From: Hyphomicrobiales bacterium
GTDB lineage: Bacteria; Pseudomonadota; Alphaproteobacteria; Rhizobiales; MH13
Assembly: GCA_017642935.1 (NCBI GenBank)
Contig: JAEPOK010000001.1
Location: 1,843,192-1,907,191, forward strand
Length of the DNA: 64,000 nucleotides
Direction: 5' to 3'
The position numbers and the translations under genes were made by a program. Under the pieces are notes generated by a model, which was given only the letters and a program-made list of their open reading frames with translations, was not told the DNA's origin and did not search any database. Shown here in pieces: positions 1-9,369 of the stretch. The stretch's first letter is position 1. Each line of letters begins with the position of its first letter.

Positions 1-1
1 C

Positions 2-1465
2 GGTCATGAACCGAGCCATGCAGGTTTTGTTGGACAGGGCATGCTGACCGCGGCGGTGTGCGGCGATATCTTCGCTTCGCCCTCCGTGGACGCCGTGCTG
101 GCGGGGATCCTGGCGGTCACTGGCCCCGCGGGTTGCCTGCTGATTGTGAAAAACTATACCGGCGACCGCCTGAACTTCGGTCTGGCTGCCGAGCGCGCTC
201 GCGCCTTGGGGCACAAGGTCTCCATGGTTGTGGTCGATGACGATGTCGCCTTGCCCGACCTGCCACAGGCGCGCGGCGTGGCTGGCACGCTGTTCGTGCA
301 CAAAATCGCGGGTGCACTGGCCGATCAAGGCGCTGACCTAGAAACAGTGACCAAGGCTGCGGCAGGCGTGATCTCGCACGTCGTTTCCATCGGCATGTCG
401 CTGGACACTTGCACCATTCCTGGCTCTCCCAAGGAGGCGCGGATCGAGATTGGCAAAGCCGAGCTTGGCCTAGGCATTCATGGTGAGGCCGGCATTGAGC
501 AGGTGGATTATTCCGGCGCACGCGACGCCATGGCGATGGTGGTCGATAAGCTTGCGCCCAATATTGGTGACGGACCGCATGTCGCATTGCTCAACAATCT
601 TGGCGGCGCAACGCCTTTGGAAATGGCGGTGCTCGCCGAGGAGCTGGCTCGCTCGTCGATCGGGGATCAAATTACCTGGATGGTCGGCCCGGCACCGCTG
701 ATGACCTCGCTGGACATGCAAGGATTTTCGGTCTCGCTTCTGCCGATCAGCAGCACCGAACAAACGGCCTTGCTGGCACCGGTGGCGCCTCGCGCCTGGC
801 CGGGTTGCCTACCCGTCGCGGCGGAAGCTGTGCTGCCGCTGCCCGATGGATTAGCACCCATCCAGCCAACGCCATCGGCCCATGCCCGCACCGAGGACTT
901 TTTGAACCGCTGCTGCACCATATTGATTGCGGCGGAAAGCGATCTGAATTCGCTGGATGCCAAATCAGGTGATGGCGACACGGGGTCAACATTGGCCACC
1001 GCCTCTCGCGCGCTGATCGATGCCATGCCACGCCTGCCACTGGCCGATACGACCCAGCTCTATCGCGCCATCGGGCAGGAACTGAGCCAAACGATGGGCG
1101 GTTCATCGGGGGTGCTGCTCGCCATCTTTTTTGCCGCCGCCGGCGATGCCTCGGCCAATGGGGCAAACACCATCGATGCCTTGAAAGCCGGTCTCGACCG
1201 CATCCAGCAGGTTGGCGGCGCAGGACCTGGCGATCGCACCATGATCGATGCACTGCAGCCGGCGCTTGATGCGCTTCCAGATGGCTTGCAGGCCGCAGCA
1301 TCGGCCGCGCGCACGGGAGCCGATGGCACCGCGCAGATGACAAAGGCAAAAGCCGGTCGCGCCACTTACATCTCTGAGGAAAAACTCGCCGGGCACAATG
1401 ATCCAGGTGCCGAAGCGGTGGCACGTCTGCTAGAACAGATTGGAGCATCCAAAGAGGCAGCCTGA
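2..1465 (+). CDS. Dihydroxyacetone kinase-family enzyme, DhaK-DhaL fusion (5' end outside window)
   Basis: ATP-dependent kinase for short ketoses (dihydroxyacetone, or in some relatives erythrulose). The frame is open from base 2 and reads GHEPSHAGFVGQGML, a conserved DhaK N-terminal stretch, so about 50 residues lie outside the window. The ATG at base 41 is therefore internal. The DhaK part carries the GIHGEAG motif near 473-490, whose His binds the ketose covalently in this family. A DhaL ATP-binding part follows from about base 890, with the DGDTG metal-binding motif near 970-985 and GGSSGVLL near 1097. The single-chain DhaK-DhaL form is ATP-dependent, unlike the PTS-dependent three-protein form. 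A xylulokinase gene starts 5 bases downstream, so the two are probably one operon for pentose or tetrose use. The substrate cannot be decided from sequence. Confidence 0.9.
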   Translation, partial: GHEPSHAGFVGQGMLTAAVCGDIFASPSVDAVLAGILAVTGPAGCLLIVKNYTGDRLNFGLAAERARALGHKVSMVVVDDDVALPDLPQARGVAGTLFVHKIAGALADQGADLETVTKAAAGVISHVVSIGMSLDTCTIPGSPKEARIEIGKAELGLGIHGEAGIEQVDYSGARDAMAMVVDKLAPNIGDGPHVALLNNLGGATPLEMAVLAEELARSSIGDQITWMVGPAPLMTSLDMQGFSVSLLPISSTEQTALLAPVAPRAWPGCLPVAAEAVLPLPDGLAPIQPTPSAHARTEDFLNRCCTILIAAESDLNSLDAKSGDGDTGSTLATASRALIDAMPRLPLADTTQLYRAIGQELSQTMGGSSGVLLAIFFAAAGDASANGANTIDALKAGLDRIQQVGGAGPGDRTMIDALQPALDALPDGLQAAASAARTGADGTAQMTKAKAGRATYISEEKLAGHNDPGAEAVARLLEQIGASKEAA

Positions 1466-1470
1466 CACAC

Positions 1471-2910
1471 ATGTATATCGGTCTTGATCTTGGAACCTCG
1501 GGCCTGAAAGCCGTTGTCATTGACGATGACCAGCGGCTGGTCGCCTCCGCCAAGGCGGACCTTCAGGTTTCGCGCCCCTATTCTGGATGGTCGGAACAGG
1601 ATCCGGCGAGTTGGATTACGGCCTGTGAAGCCGTGCTGGGTGAGCTACGCGGTGCTGTTGAAATGAAAGCGGTGCGCGGCATCGGGCTTTCCGGCCAGAT
1701 GCATGGCGCTACAGCACTGGATGCCGCTGATAAGGTTCTCTGGCCAAGCATTCTTTGGAATGACACGCGCTCAGCTGATGAAGCTGCCGCGATGGATGCC
1801 GACCCCGATTTCCGGTCACTCTCCGGCAATATCGTTTTTCCAGGGTTCACCGCACCCAAAGTGGAGTGGCTGCGCAAGCACTACCCAGATATCTTCGGGA
1901 AAATAGCGAAAGTATTGCTGCCCAAAGACTATCTGCGCCTTTGGCTCACGGGCTCTTACGCGTCCGACATGTCCGACGCCGCGGGCACCAGCTGGCTCGA
2001 TACAGCCAAGCGGGACTGGTCGGATACACTGCTCTCCAAGTGCCATCTTTCTCGCGACCAGATGCCAATGCTGGTCGAAGGCTCAGCGACATCCGGCGAA
2101 CTGCGCGATGAGTTGGTCCAGCGCTTTGGTTTTTCCAAAGGTGTCGTGGTGGCTGGCGGCGGTGGCGACAACGCCGCTTCTGCGATTGGTGTGGGCGTGG
2201 TGAAGGCCGGTGAAGCGTTCGTCTCGCTTGGCACATCGGGCGTGCTTTTTGCTTCCAATGACAGCTACCGACCCGATCCCGACACCGCCGTGCACACGTT
2301 CTGCCACGCCGTTCCAGACACCTGGCACCAGATGGGTGTGATCCTTGCGGCCACCGATGCACTGGCCTGGTACGCAGGGTTGGTGGGCGATGATCCGGCC
2401 AGCCTCACCAGTGCACTCGGCAACCTTCAGGCGCCGGGCAAAGCACTCTTCCTGCCTTATCTCGGTGGTGAGCGTACGCCGCTCAACGATGCAGCGATTC
2501 GCGGTGCGTTTCTTGGACTGGAACATGCTACCGACCGACACGCCGCAACCCGCGCCGTTCTTGAGGGCGTGACGTTTGCATTGAAGGACTGCCAGGAGGC
2601 ACTGGCTTCCACAGGCACCAAACTTGATAGCGTAATTGCGGTGGGGGGCGGCAGCGCGTCGGATTATTGGCTTGCCGCCATCGCAACCGCGCTTGGTGTG
2701 CGCATCGATGTCCCTGCCGATGGCGATCTCGGCGGTGCGTTTGGGGCCGCGCGGCTAGGCCTTATGGCCGCCACAGGTGCAGGCGCAGAGATCGCTGCCC
2801 AGCCGGCGATGGCGCGGTCAATCGAACCAGATGCAAATCTCACCGACGCTTTTGCAGATGGGTATGCCCGTTACGTCGCGGGCCGCACCATCGTCGGATC
2901 CTTCCAATAA
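1471..2910 (+). CDS. xylB: Xylulokinase (FGGY family)
   Basis: Phosphorylates D-xylulose to D-xylulose 5-phosphate in the cytoplasm. The 479-residue product has the usual family length. It opens with the FGGY phosphate-binding motif GLDLGTSGLKAVV and carries a second nucleotide-binding segment (VGGGSASDYWLAAIATALG) in the C-terminal half. The gene follows the dihydroxyacetone kinase-type gene after only 5 bases and is probably cotranscribed with it. Related FGGY kinases act on other ketoses, so the name rests on overall similarity to XylB. A hairpin at 2985-3011 follows the gene. Confidence 0.88.
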   Translation: MYIGLDLGTSGLKAVVIDDDQRLVASAKADLQVSRPYSGWSEQDPASWITACEAVLGELRGAVEMKAVRGIGLSGQMHGATALDAADKVLWPSILWNDTRSADEAAAMDADPDFRSLSGNIVFPGFTAPKVEWLRKHYPDIFGKIAKVLLPKDYLRLWLTGSYASDMSDAAGTSWLDTAKRDWSDTLLSKCHLSRDQMPMLVEGSATSGELRDELVQRFGFSKGVVVAGGGGDNAASAIGVGVVKAGEAFVSLGTSGVLFASNDSYRPDPDTAVHTFCHAVPDTWHQMGVILAATDALAWYAGLVGDDPASLTSALGNLQAPGKALFLPYLGGERTPLNDAAIRGAFLGLEHATDRHAATRAVLEGVTFALKDCQEALASTGTKLDSVIAVGGGSASDYWLAAIATALGVRIDVPADGDLGGAFGAARLGLMAATGAGAEIAAQPAMARSIEPDANLTDAFADGYARYVAGRTIVGSFQ

Positions 2911-2984
2911 GCGGCTTGTTCAGCGATAGCAGCGCGGTTCCACTTGATGCTGGTTGGGCGACCTGCCCGATCGCGTAGCGATTG

Positions 2985-3011
2985 ACGAGCCGGCGGGTCC
3001 CGCCGACTCGT
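2985..3011. terminator. Hairpin between convergent xylB and chemoreceptor genes
   Basis: Two 13-base arms (2985-2997 and 2999-3011) pair with a single C/T difference around a one-base centre. The element sits 75 bases after the xylB stop and 19 bases after the end of the convergent chemoreceptor gene. No long T run follows on either strand, so it may be a bidirectional transcription end of modest strength. Confidence 0.5.
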
Positions 3012-3029
3012 ATCTTTCATGAGCTGCAA

Positions 3030-5396
3030 CTATGCCGCCTGTTTATCGGCCTCAGTCTCCGTGTCAAAGCCCTGACCGATGAGGAAGGTTGGGTCGTTGA
3101 TTGGCTCGTCAAACTCCAAGCCAATGCCATCGTCCTCGTTGCGGCGAACCATGCCGACCATGGTCCGGCCATCGGCCATTTCCACGCTCACTTGATCACC
3201 GACATTCACGCCATCGACCAGGCCAACCTTAGCCCCGGTCTTGCTGGCGTCGAGCAGACGTGTACGGCGGCGGCGACCAGCCGTACAGATGATCACGACC
3301 TCTGACATCTTCACGCGAAGCGCGCCGCGACGCTCTTCCACGTCCTTGGAAACCTCCGTCAGGAAGCTTTCAACCTGTGTCATCAAGCCTTCTGACTGCT
3401 CAGTGAGGACGTCCGCCGTCGAGTTGACAACGTTGGCTTCATTGGCGGTTTCTTCGATCGACTTGCTGACCGAAGCCACCTTGTCGGCGGCCGTTCCTGT
3501 GCCGCTAGACGCTGCACCAATGGAGTTGGCGATTTCCTGAGTCGCTGCCTCCTGCTCTTCCACTGCACTGGCAATGGCTGTGGTGAGTTCACGGATCTCA
3601 TCGACCGAGTCAGTGATCGCCTGAATGGATTCCACAGTTCCAGTGGTCGAGGTTTGGATGCCCGCAATTTGCTGGCCAATTTCCTCGGTCGCCTTGGCGG
3701 TCTGTGTTGCCAGTTCCTTCACTTCGGAGGCGACAACGGCAAAACCCTTGCCCGCCTCGCCGGCTCGCGCAGCCTCAATGGTCGCGTTGAGCGCCAGAAG
3801 ATTGGTTTGTTCGGCGATATCGCTGATGAGGCCAATGACGGTGCCGATACGGTCGGCAGACTGCGATAGCTGACCAACGTCTTCGTTTGTTGCAGCAGCA
3901 CGTTGCGCCGCCCCTTCCATAAGCGTGCTCACCCGATCGGTTTGACCAGCAATCTCTCGAATGGACGCGCTGAGCTCTTCGGTCGCCGCGGCCACGGTTT
4001 GCACATTGGACGAAGCCCCATTGGTGGCAGAGTGGGCACCTTGCGCCTCGTCCGCCGCGCTTTCCGCAACGCTGAGCAATCGGGCAGCCAGAGCGCGCAT
4101 TTCGCTTGTCTGACCGGAGACTTGCTCAGTCGATTCAGCGATCTTATCGCGGAAACCCATAACGATCGTTTCGATATGACTCTGCCGATAGCGCTCTTGG
4201 TCTCGCTCGGCCTGAGCTTTCTGCTCCAGATGCAGGCGATCAACCGCGTTCTCGCGAAAGACCTCCACAGCTTTGGCCATCTCACCGATCTCATCGGAGC
4301 GCCATGCATCTTCCACCACGATGTTGAAATTGTTGGTCGCAAGGACCCTCATCGTGGATGCCAGCTTACGGATTGGCGGCGCGATGGACTTGGCCACAAA
4401 GAAGGACACCAGCCCAGTCAAGGCGATCAAACCAGCGAGCATCGCTGCCAACATCCAAAAACCGCGCTGCGCATAGGCGACATTGGCCGTGGCCATCTGG
4501 TTGATGCCGGCAACGACCTGGTCTTCAACTGCCTTCAACGCATCGATGCGCCGCGTGCTGGCAGCAAACCAGTCCGGTCCCGACACAATGGAGATGTTGC
4601 CGCCAAACGGCGCGGATGCCGCCAAAGCGCGCAACGCATCGACCTCTTCAGCGCTCGGGCCAGCCATTTGCTCTTCAAAGAAGGCAACGTCGTCGGCATG
4701 ACCGTAGAGGCGGAAGGTGTCGAAATAGACATCTTGCATGGCACCAAGGCGGGTGAAATTGCGGTAGATGGGCTGAGAAAACTCGCCAGCGCCAAAACCA
4801 GCAGCGCCCATTGCTCGCTCGATCCCGGCGCGTTCCTTGCCTTCGAGCAAGGCCACATAGCCAAGGATTGGACGAAGCATCTCACCGTCTTCAATCACAG
4901 TCGCCATGCTCTCAATGACGTAGAGAAGATCGGCGATGAGCGGCGAATAGTAACCGGCCATCTCAGCGACGGTCAGGTCCAGCGCGTCAATGCTCGCCCG
5001 ACGCTCACGCAAACTGGCGAGCGCCGATTGTGCGCTTTGAAGTGGCTCGGAGATGGCTTCCAACTTTGTGGCCGACTCCAACTGCGCGAACGCCGCTTCA
5101 AATCCAGCCATTTGCTGGTCGGTTAACGCGCGCTGATCATCGATCGTGTCGGCGAACGCCTGTCCGCCAGATCCGATGAACCCGGCCGACATGCCGCGCT
5201 CTTTCTGCAACTCATGCACAAGATTGGAGACGTTTGGCGCAAGTTCCGCCACGCCCTGCACGGTAGACGATACCGAAATGTAGTTGCGTTCATTGATCAG
5301 TTTGGCAGCCCCAAGACCCATAAGGGCTAGCAGTGGGATCAAACACAAAATCAGAATTCGGACATAGATAGTCACATTGAGCATCATGCGAGCCAT
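3030..5396 (-). CDS. Methyl-accepting chemotaxis protein with NIT sensor and C-terminal PilZ domain
   Basis: Membrane chemoreceptor of 788 residues. Visible in order: a first membrane segment at about residues 9-30; a periplasmic NIT-type sensor region of about 270 residues (contains [15 protein letters not shown], typical of nitrate/nitrite-sensing domains); a second membrane segment near 313-337; a HAMP linker; and the methyl-accepting signalling hairpin with the conserved tip [19 protein letters not shown]. The last ~100 residues look like PilZ: RRGALR matches RxxxR and DASKTG matches [D/N]xSxxG, the two cyclic-di-GMP-binding motifs. A receptor ending in PilZ could couple c-di-GMP level to the chemotaxis kinase. 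The ligand is not known. The gene stands alone with its own promoter region upstream. Confidence 0.9.
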   Translation of the reverse strand: MARMMLNVTIYVRILILCLIPLLALMGLGAAKLINERNYISVSSTVQGVAELAPNVSNLVHELQKERGMSAGFIGSGGQAFADTIDDQRALTDQQMAGFEAAFAQLESATKLEAISEPLQSAQSALASLRERRASIDALDLTVAEMAGYYSPLIADLLYVIESMATVIEDGEMLRPILGYVALLEGKERAGIERAMGAAGFGAGEFSQPIYRNFTRLGAMQDVYFDTFRLYGHADDVAFFEEQMAGPSAEEVDALRALAASAPFGGNISIVSGPDWFAASTRRIDALKAVEDQVVAGINQMATANVAYAQRGFWMLAAMLAGLIALTGLVSFFVAKSIAPPIRKLASTMRVLATNNFNIVVEDAWRSDEIGEMAKAVEVFRENAVDRLHLEQKAQAERDQERYRQSHIETIVMGFRDKIAESTEQVSGQTSEMRALAARLLSVAESAADEAQGAHSATNGASSNVQTVAAATEELSASIREIAGQTDRVSTLMEGAAQRAAATNEDVGQLSQSADRIGTVIGLISDIAEQTNLLALNATIEAARAGEAGKGFAVVASEVKELATQTAKATEEIGQQIAGIQTSTTGTVESIQAITDSVDEIRELTTAIASAVEEQEAATQEIANSIGAASSGTGTAADKVASVSKSIEETANEANVVNSTADVLTEQSEGLMTQVESFLTEVSKDVEERRGALRVKMSEVVIICTAGRRRRTRLLDASKTGAKVGLVDGVNVGDQVSVEMADGRTMVGMVRRNEDDGIGLEFDEPINDPTFLIGQGFDTETEADKQAA

Positions 5397-5485
5397 CGGT
5401 ACTCTCCCTTACGTGATGAGTTACCAATCGGCGAAATCTCTTAAGACAATACTATTAAAACGCGAACATACGCTTTAATGCACGT

Positions 5486-5509
5486 CAAAAAGGAATTGAT
5501 TGTTTCCTT
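5486..5509 (-). terminator. Weak terminator-like hairpin after iolG
   Basis: On the minus strand AAGGAA pairs with TTCCTT around an 8-base loop and is followed by TTTT. It lies about 140 bases after the iolG stop, in line with the end of the inositol operon. The six-pair stem is weak. Confidence 0.3.
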
Positions 5510-5511
5510 GA

Positions 5512-5539
5512 AAGATAGATTAACGAGAATTCACGTCAA
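5512..5539 (-). promoter_or_regulatory. Possible sigma-70 promoter of the chemoreceptor gene
   Basis: On the minus strand TTGACG (5534-5539) and TATCTT (5512-5517) are 16 bases apart in an AT-rich stretch (5397-5600) that contrasts with the GC-rich genes on both sides. It points toward the chemoreceptor start at 5396. This is a pattern match only. Confidence 0.3.
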
Positions 5540-5648
5540 CTTACCTTGCGTAAACCTATAGTATTTTGTTTAGTTTGCTAAGTTATTCCGTCCAACGTCC
5601 TGAACTGACTGTTAGGTCAAGATTAGTTCCGCCGGTCATCAGTTTCCG

Positions 5649-6638
5649 TTAACTGACGTCCACAGCTTGGCCGGTTTCCAGCGACCTCTGGGCGGCATCC
5701 GCCAGTATCTGGGCGCGCAATCCATCATGGATTGATGGCGATGGCATCGCGCCGTTACTGACGCTTGCCACGAAATGCTCCATCTCGCGGGCATAGGCGC
5801 GGGCGTAGCGTTCCAGGAAGAAATGCTGGGTTGGCGCGCCTTGGAACCCGTCGCCATTGGCAAGCACAACGGAGTGCTCGTGCTGGTTCTCGCCTTTGAG
5901 CAGGCCTTTGGATCCATGCACTTCCACGCGCTGATCATAACCATAGGTGGCGCGACGGGAGTTGGAAATCTGGCAGATGCGACCTGATGCTGTTTGCAGA
6001 GCAACGGCGGCGGTATCGACATCGCCGGCCTGTCCGATTGCCGGATCGACAAGGCTTGATCCAACCGCATGCACCCGCACCGGCTCTTCGGCCAAAAGAA
6101 ACCGCGCCATGTCAAAGTCGTGGATCATCATGTCGCGAAACAGACCGCCGGATTGTTGGATGTAGCTGACGGGTGGAGGCGAGGGATCGCGCGAGAGGAT
6201 CGTCACTAGCTCGATATCGCCCACAATTCCTTGACGAAGCTGGCTTTCAAGATGAGCAAAGCTTGGATCGAACCGGCGGTTGAAGGCAGTCATAAACGGC
6301 ACACCGGCAGCTTCCACGGCTTCTATGCACTGACGTGTGCGCTGCGTGGAAAGATCAATTGGCTTCTCGCAAAAGATCGCTTTGCCAGCCCCCGCCGCCT
6401 GATGGACCAGATCAAAATGGGTGGTGGTTGGTGTGCAGATCGCCACCGCATCCACGTCGCTTGATACGATCAATTCCTCCGATGTCATCACCGGCACATC
6501 ATATTTGGTGCCCAACGCACTGGCAGCAGCGGGCATCGCATCACTGACGGCGGCAAGCTTTGCGCCTTCAACACGTGCAAGCGTAAGGGCGTGTACCTGG
6601 CCGATACGCCCGCAGCCCAAAAGTCCGATACGCAGCAT
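5649..6638 (-). CDS. iolG: myo-Inositol 2-dehydrogenase (Gfo/Idh/MocA family)
   Basis: Oxidises myo-inositol to 2-keto-myo-inositol (inosose) with NAD, the first step of inositol catabolism. The 329-residue product starts with the Rossmann motif GLLGCGRIGQVHA and has FCEKPIDLS, the conserved EKP of the family, whose Lys is catalytic. The substrate region contains a DMMIHDFDMARFLL segment with the conserved Asp and His. It is the last gene of the operon iolD-dioxygenase-iolC-iolB-aldolase-iolG and starts 3 bases after the aldolase stop. Two further Gfo/Idh/MocA genes lie nearby, so isomer specificity may be divided among the three. Confidence 0.9.
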   Translation of the reverse strand: MLRIGLLGCGRIGQVHALTLARVEGAKLAAVSDAMPAAASALGTKYDVPVMTSEELIVSSDVDAVAICTPTTTHFDLVHQAAGAGKAIFCEKPIDLSTQRTRQCIEAVEAAGVPFMTAFNRRFDPSFAHLESQLRQGIVGDIELVTILSRDPSPPPVSYIQQSGGLFRDMMIHDFDMARFLLAEEPVRVHAVGSSLVDPAIGQAGDVDTAAVALQTASGRICQISNSRRATYGYDQRVEVHGSKGLLKGENQHEHSVVLANGDGFQGAPTQHFFLERYARAYAREMEHFVASVSNGAMPSPSIHDGLRAQILADAAQRSLETGQAVDVS

Positions 6639-6641
6639 GAA

Positions 6642-7484
6642 TCAATCTCTCTGAGGTGGTGCGGAAACCGCCCTGATCACAGCGCGTGCGGCCTGCTCCA
6701 CCGGGTCATGGGTTTCTTTCAAGATCTGCACGCGATCAAAGCGATCCGGATCGGCATTGACTGCCGTTCGCAGGGCCTGTCCGAAGGCCATGCGCAGCTC
6801 GGTCCCGATGTTGAACTTGCAAATCTTTGAGGTTGTCGCCAGGTGCATACGCTGCGCGACCGGCACGCCAGACCCACCATGGATCACCAGCGGCGTATCG
6901 CCCAAAGCCTCGATTGCACGGATGCGATCTTCGTCCAGTCCATCGCTGCTTTCCTGCTGAAGATGCACGTTGCCAACCGAGATCGCCATGGCATCAACAC
7001 CGGCTTCACGTGCGAACTGCGCGGCTTCCTGCGGGTCGGTCCCGGCAGACGCCTCGCCGCCATCATAGCCGACAAAACCGATCTCGCCCTCGCACGAAAT
7101 ACCAGCGCCGTGGGCGAGCTCAGTAATCCGCGCCGTCTCTGCAATGTTGTCGGCCAGCGGTTTGCGCGAGCCGTCAAACATCAAGCTGGTGAAGCCGCTA
7201 TCGAGCGCTTCCTGGCATTCCTCAAACGTGTAGCCATGGTCCAGATGCAGCACGACGGGCACAGATGCGTTTTCCGCAAGATGGCGCATCATCTTACCGA
7301 GCACCGGCAGTGGGGTGTGTTCGCGGCAACTTGGCCCGGCTTGAAGGATCACAGGCGCGTTTTCAGCTTCAGCAGCGGCCACATAGGCGCGCATATCTTC
7401 CCAGCCGAGGCAAACAAGACCGCCAACGGCATAGCCATTCTTCAAGGCAGGCTGAAGAACCTCAGCGAGGGTCGCAACCGTCAT
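6642..7484 (-). CDS. iolJ: Class II aldolase, probable 5-dehydro-2-deoxy-6-phosphogluconate aldolase (IolJ type)
   Basis: Class II (zinc-dependent) fructose-bisphosphate aldolase family, 280 residues. The zinc-binding motif LHLDHG, the GGSGVP phosphate-binding loop and NIGTELR are all present. In an inositol operon such an enzyme splits 5-dehydro-2-deoxygluconate 6-phosphate, the product of IolC, into dihydroxyacetone phosphate and malonic semialdehyde. It sits between iolB (10-base gap) and iolG (3-base gap), which supports this role. Activity on fructose bisphosphate or tagatose bisphosphate cannot be excluded. Confidence 0.82.
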   Translation of the reverse strand: MTVATLAEVLQPALKNGYAVGGLVCLGWEDMRAYVAAAEAENAPVILQAGPSCREHTPLPVLGKMMRHLAENASVPVVLHLDHGYTFEECQEALDSGFTSLMFDGSRKPLADNIAETARITELAHGAGISCEGEIGFVGYDGGEASAGTDPQEAAQFAREAGVDAMAISVGNVHLQQESSDGLDEDRIRAIEALGDTPLVIHGGSGVPVAQRMHLATTSKICKFNIGTELRMAFGQALRTAVNADPDRFDRVQILKETHDPVEQAARAVIRAVSAPPQRD

Positions 7485-7494
7485 GTCAAAAGGC

Positions 7495-8337
7495 TCATTT
7501 AAATTTCGCCACCATATCGAGAATGCCTGGAATGGTGTGCAGCTGCGCCGCGTGGGTGGGCTGGAAATATTGGATCAGCGAGCGCTGCGAGAGGCCACCA
7601 AGAATGGTGAAATAGTACATCTCGTAGCCCGGCAGCACCGCGCAGGGGTGGTAGCCCTTGTCCAGGCAAATCGTGGATCCATCGACGATGTGGTAGGCAT
7701 CGCCAGGTTCGTTATCGACACGCTGCAACATCTGAACGCCCGACCCGTAGTTCGGGCGGAAACGGAAATTGTAGGTTTCATCGTGCCGGGTTTCATCCGG
7801 CAATCTATCCGTGTCGTGCTTGTGGCTGGGGAAGCCCGACCATCCACCCTGCCCCACCGTGTAGAGCTCACTCACCAGCAGGCGGCCCACGTGGTCTTTC
7901 TGCTTTTGCCCAAGAATGTGTTTGATCTTGCGATGGGTTTTGGTGTCGTCCGAGCCGTACTGAACAAGATCCAGTTCGTCTTTGCGCACGGCAAACGGTT
8001 CAAGGGTTTCATCGAACTTGGCACCCGCGATGAACACTTCGGCTTCATCAGAAAGGCAGGTGAAACGGGCTTCTGCCGCGGTGGGCACATAGACGCCTTC
8101 TGGCTCACCATCCCAGACGTCAACGCCACGACCGCCAAGGTTTTTGGCCTCAAACCCACCGACCGACACATCGATCAAACCTGTGGCAGGCACGATGCAG
8201 GTTTCAAAACCTGGCACAGCGTAGCCAAAGCTCTCACCCTTTTTTAGCTTGACGATGTTGAAATAGTTCAGCGGAACGACCGCGTCTTCCACATCGACAA
8301 TGGGTTTGTTCTTGTTGTCATAGGGCGGGATATGCAT
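7495..8337 (-). CDS. iolB: 5-deoxy-glucuronate isomerase
   Basis: Converts 5-deoxy-D-glucuronate to 5-dehydro-2-deoxy-D-gluconate, the step between IolD and IolC. The 280-residue bicupin protein has the family's metal-binding core: SGFPSHKHDTD, then DETYNFRF, and later the GYHPCAVLPGYEMYYF segment. A Shine-Dalgarno AAGGA precedes the ATG by 7 bases, consistent with a 30-base gap after iolC. It is followed closely by the aldolase gene. Confidence 0.93.
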   Translation of the reverse strand: MHIPPYDNKNKPIVDVEDAVVPLNYFNIVKLKKGESFGYAVPGFETCIVPATGLIDVSVGGFEAKNLGGRGVDVWDGEPEGVYVPTAAEARFTCLSDEAEVFIAGAKFDETLEPFAVRKDELDLVQYGSDDTKTHRKIKHILGQKQKDHVGRLLVSELYTVGQGGWSGFPSHKHDTDRLPDETRHDETYNFRFRPNYGSGVQMLQRVDNEPGDAYHIVDGSTICLDKGYHPCAVLPGYEMYYFTILGGLSQRSLIQYFQPTHAAQLHTIPGILDMVAKFK

Positions 8338-8367
8338 GGCATGTCCTTTCGGCCATTCGGCCTTGTT

Positions 8368-9369
8368 TTATGTTTCTGTTGGGCCGGGATGCTGGTGCAG
8401 AAAGGTATCGAGATCGGCGGTGGTTGGCATTGCTGGCGAGCAAGCAGGCTTCGACACCGTGACGGAGGCGCAGGCTGAGCCGCGTAAGATCGCCTCTTTC
8501 ATGCCGTGACCACCGGCGAGCGACGCCATGAAGCCAGCCATAAAGCTGTCGCCAGCCCCTTCGGGCTTCAGTGCGTCCACGGGATAAATGCCCGTGCGCA
8601 CCTCACTGATGCTGCCTTCGCCACCGGCAAAGGTGATCGCGCCTTTTTCGCCCATCTTGTAGACGGTGATGGCCGCGCTCTTCTCGGCAAGCTCGCGCGC
8701 TTTATCGAGCCCCTTGTCATAGTCGCCAGCCATAAAGCCGAACTCGACATCATTGCCTACGATCACATCCGACGACGCACCGGCACGTGACAGCACCTCT
8801 GAGGCCACCTCGCGTGAGGGCCAAGAATAGGGCCGGTAGTCAACATCGAAGATGATGGGCAAACCAGCCTGCTTGGCCAGTTCAAAGGCGCGGAAGGTGG
8901 CGGATCTGGAAGGCTCAGCGGCAAACACGGTGCCCGCTGTGATCAGCGCGCCATAAGCACTGTAATCGACTGCTTCAACATCAACGTTGGAAAGCGCAAA
9001 GTCTGCGGCGCCATTGCGATAGATGACCGTTTGGTGGTCCTCAATGGTGCTTTCATAGACAGCCAAGGATGAGCGATGCTCACCGCCAACGGGCTGCACA
9101 TACTGGGTGCCAACGCCATAGTGTTTGAGTTGATTGGTGCAGTAGCGGCCAATAGAATCATCGGACACGCGAGTCACCAGATCAGCTTGGCCGCCAAGCT
9201 TGACGATACCCGCTGCGATGTTGGCCGAAGAGCCGCCCATGGCAACGATGGCTGTCTGCATGTCTTCGGTGCGGGTGCCTGGCGGATCGGCCACAACGTC
9301 CATGCCAACCCGCCCAACAATGATGAAGCGGTTTTTGGCAATGCCTGCGAGAACGGTTTCCAAGCTCAC
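8368..9369 (-). CDS. iolC: 5-dehydro-2-deoxygluconokinase (PfkB family)
   Basis: Phosphorylates 5-dehydro-2-deoxygluconate at C6 using ATP. The 333-residue product has the PfkB-family entry motif GGSSANIAAGIVKLGG and the C-terminal signature with the catalytic Asp (PEGAGDSFMAGFMASL). The start codon is GTG at 9369, immediately after the TAA of the dioxygenase gene (TAAGTG), with GGAAGG about 10 bases upstream. The N-terminal IVGRVGMDVVADPPGT fits IolC rather than generic ribokinases. Confidence 0.92.
   Translation of the reverse strand: MSLETVLAGIAKNRFIIVGRVGMDVVADPPGTRTEDMQTAIVAMGGSSANIAAGIVKLGGQADLVTRVSDDSIGRYCTNQLKHYGVGTQYVQPVGGEHRSSLAVYESTIEDHQTVIYRNGAADFALSNVDVEAVDYSAYGALITAGTVFAAEPSRSATFRAFELAKQAGLPIIFDVDYRPYSWPSREVASEVLSRAGASSDVIVGNDVEFGFMAGDYDKGLDKARELAEKSAAITVYKMGEKGAITFAGGEGSISEVRTGIYPVDALKPEGAGDSFMAGFMASLAGGHGMKEAILRGSACASVTVSKPACSPAMPTTADLDTFLHQHPGPTET

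Noticed and set aside
747-1553. Minus-strand open frame of 268 codons over the dihydroxyacetone kinase gene
   Set aside because: Rich in Arg, Trp and Cys with no motif, antisense to a clear kinase; a GC-driven shadow frame.
3903-5126. Long plus-strand open frame of 407 codons
   Set aside because: It lies wholly antisense to the chemoreceptor gene and has no domain features; its composition follows the shadow of the real gene.
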